Assembly (NCBI GenBank): GCA_019510535.1
Contig: JAEKKE010000225.1
Span: forward strand, 1 to 6,171
DNA from: Acidobacteriota bacterium
GTDB taxonomy: Bacteria; Acidobacteriota; Terriglobia; Terriglobales; Acidobacteriaceae
Length of the DNA: 6,171 nt
Direction of reading: 5' to 3'
The notes beneath the pieces are model-generated. The model saw only the letters and a program-made list of their open reading frames with translations, did no database searches and was not told where the DNA came from. Below are positions 5,914 through 6,171 of the stretch, in pieces. How positions within the stretch are numbered: position 1 is the first letter of the stretch; the number at the start of each line of letters is the position of its first letter. Position numbers and translations under genes: made by a program.

Positions 5914-6171
5914 CTAGCCGCAGGGGCTGGTCAGGTACTCCCGCTGATCGAGCCGGCTTGTCATGGAGGTCACTAGCCCCAGCACAGCATCCATCGCTCG
6001 ATGGAACGATTCGATGATGTCTTCTTCATCCTGCGCCGTCAGGCAGGACGGAATCACGAGCAACTGGGTACGTTCGAAGAGATCGTCCGATGCGGGACAC
6101 GCGCCGCGCTCATAGCTGTAGACCGAGTGCTGGTTTTCAGCCAGCGTCCAGGGAAAACCATGCTTGCCAGT
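5914..6171 (-). CDS. DegT/DnrJ/EryC1/StrS-family aminotransferase, C-terminal part only
   Basis: Only the last 85 residues and a TAG stop are in the window; the start and the PLP-binding lysine lie beyond base 6171. The segment KHGFPWTLAENQ, then YSYERGACPASDDLFERT, and then LLVIPSCLTAQDEEDIIESF follows the C-terminal pattern of the DegT/StrS sugar and cyclitol aminotransferases: a GxCP-Axx-L segment, a short beta strand with a Pro-Ser, then a helix led by LTxxDEEDI. Members transfer an amino group, usually from glutamate or glutamine, to keto-sugars or keto-inositols using pyridoxal phosphate. The substrate cannot be inferred from this fragment. It is on the same strand as the regulator but 146 bases and a hairpin pair away, so it probably belongs to another transcription unit. 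Confidence 0.72.
   Translation of the reverse strand, partial: TGKHGFPWTLAENQHSVYSYERGACPASDDLFERTQLLVIPSCLTAQDEEDIIESFHRAMDAVLGLVTSMTSRLDQREYLTSPCG

Overview
The window is a compact bacterial locus with moderately high GC content. Every supported gene lies on the minus strand, so transcription runs from high to low coordinates. The gene mix suggests an Acidobacteriota soil bacterium of the Granulicella/Terriglobus/Edaphobacter type: Leloir-pathway genes beside an exported GH28 pectinase and an exported type-B carboxylesterase, plus a paired GGCTGAAGCC-type intergenic hairpin. This placement is an inference from style, not from a marker gene.

In order of transcription: (1) the C-terminal 85 residues of a DegT/DnrJ/EryC1/StrS-type aminotransferase (5914-6171, cut by the window edge); (2) an intergenic stretch with two strong hairpins sharing a core; (3) a LacI-family sugar-responsive regulator (4772-5767) whose DNA-binding domain seems to lack about 28 residues; (4) a leader of about 145 bases; (5) galactokinase galK (3460-4626); (6) galactose-1-phosphate uridylyltransferase galT (2426-3460), whose start overlaps the galK stop by one base; (7) a short hairpin and then a secreted type-B carboxylesterase (660-2372); (8) an intergenic region with a good sigma-70-type promoter and a LacI-family operator-like palindrome; (9) the N-terminal 181 residues of an exported GH28 (polygalacturonase-type) glycosidase (1-545, cut by the window edge).

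A reasonable reading is a plant-polysaccharide module. The GH28 enzyme and the esterase act outside the cytoplasm on pectin-like or acylated substrates, and GalK and GalT bring released galactose into central metabolism as glucose-1-phosphate. Regulation probably involves LacI-family proteins, since one is encoded here and a typical operator shape precedes the GH28 gene. galE and galM are not in the window.

No wholly new system is visible. The points most worth a second look are the shortened regulator DNA-binding domain, the operator/promoter arrangement before the GH28 gene, and the paired hairpin repeat. No tRNA, rRNA, CRISPR array or insertion sequence was seen.
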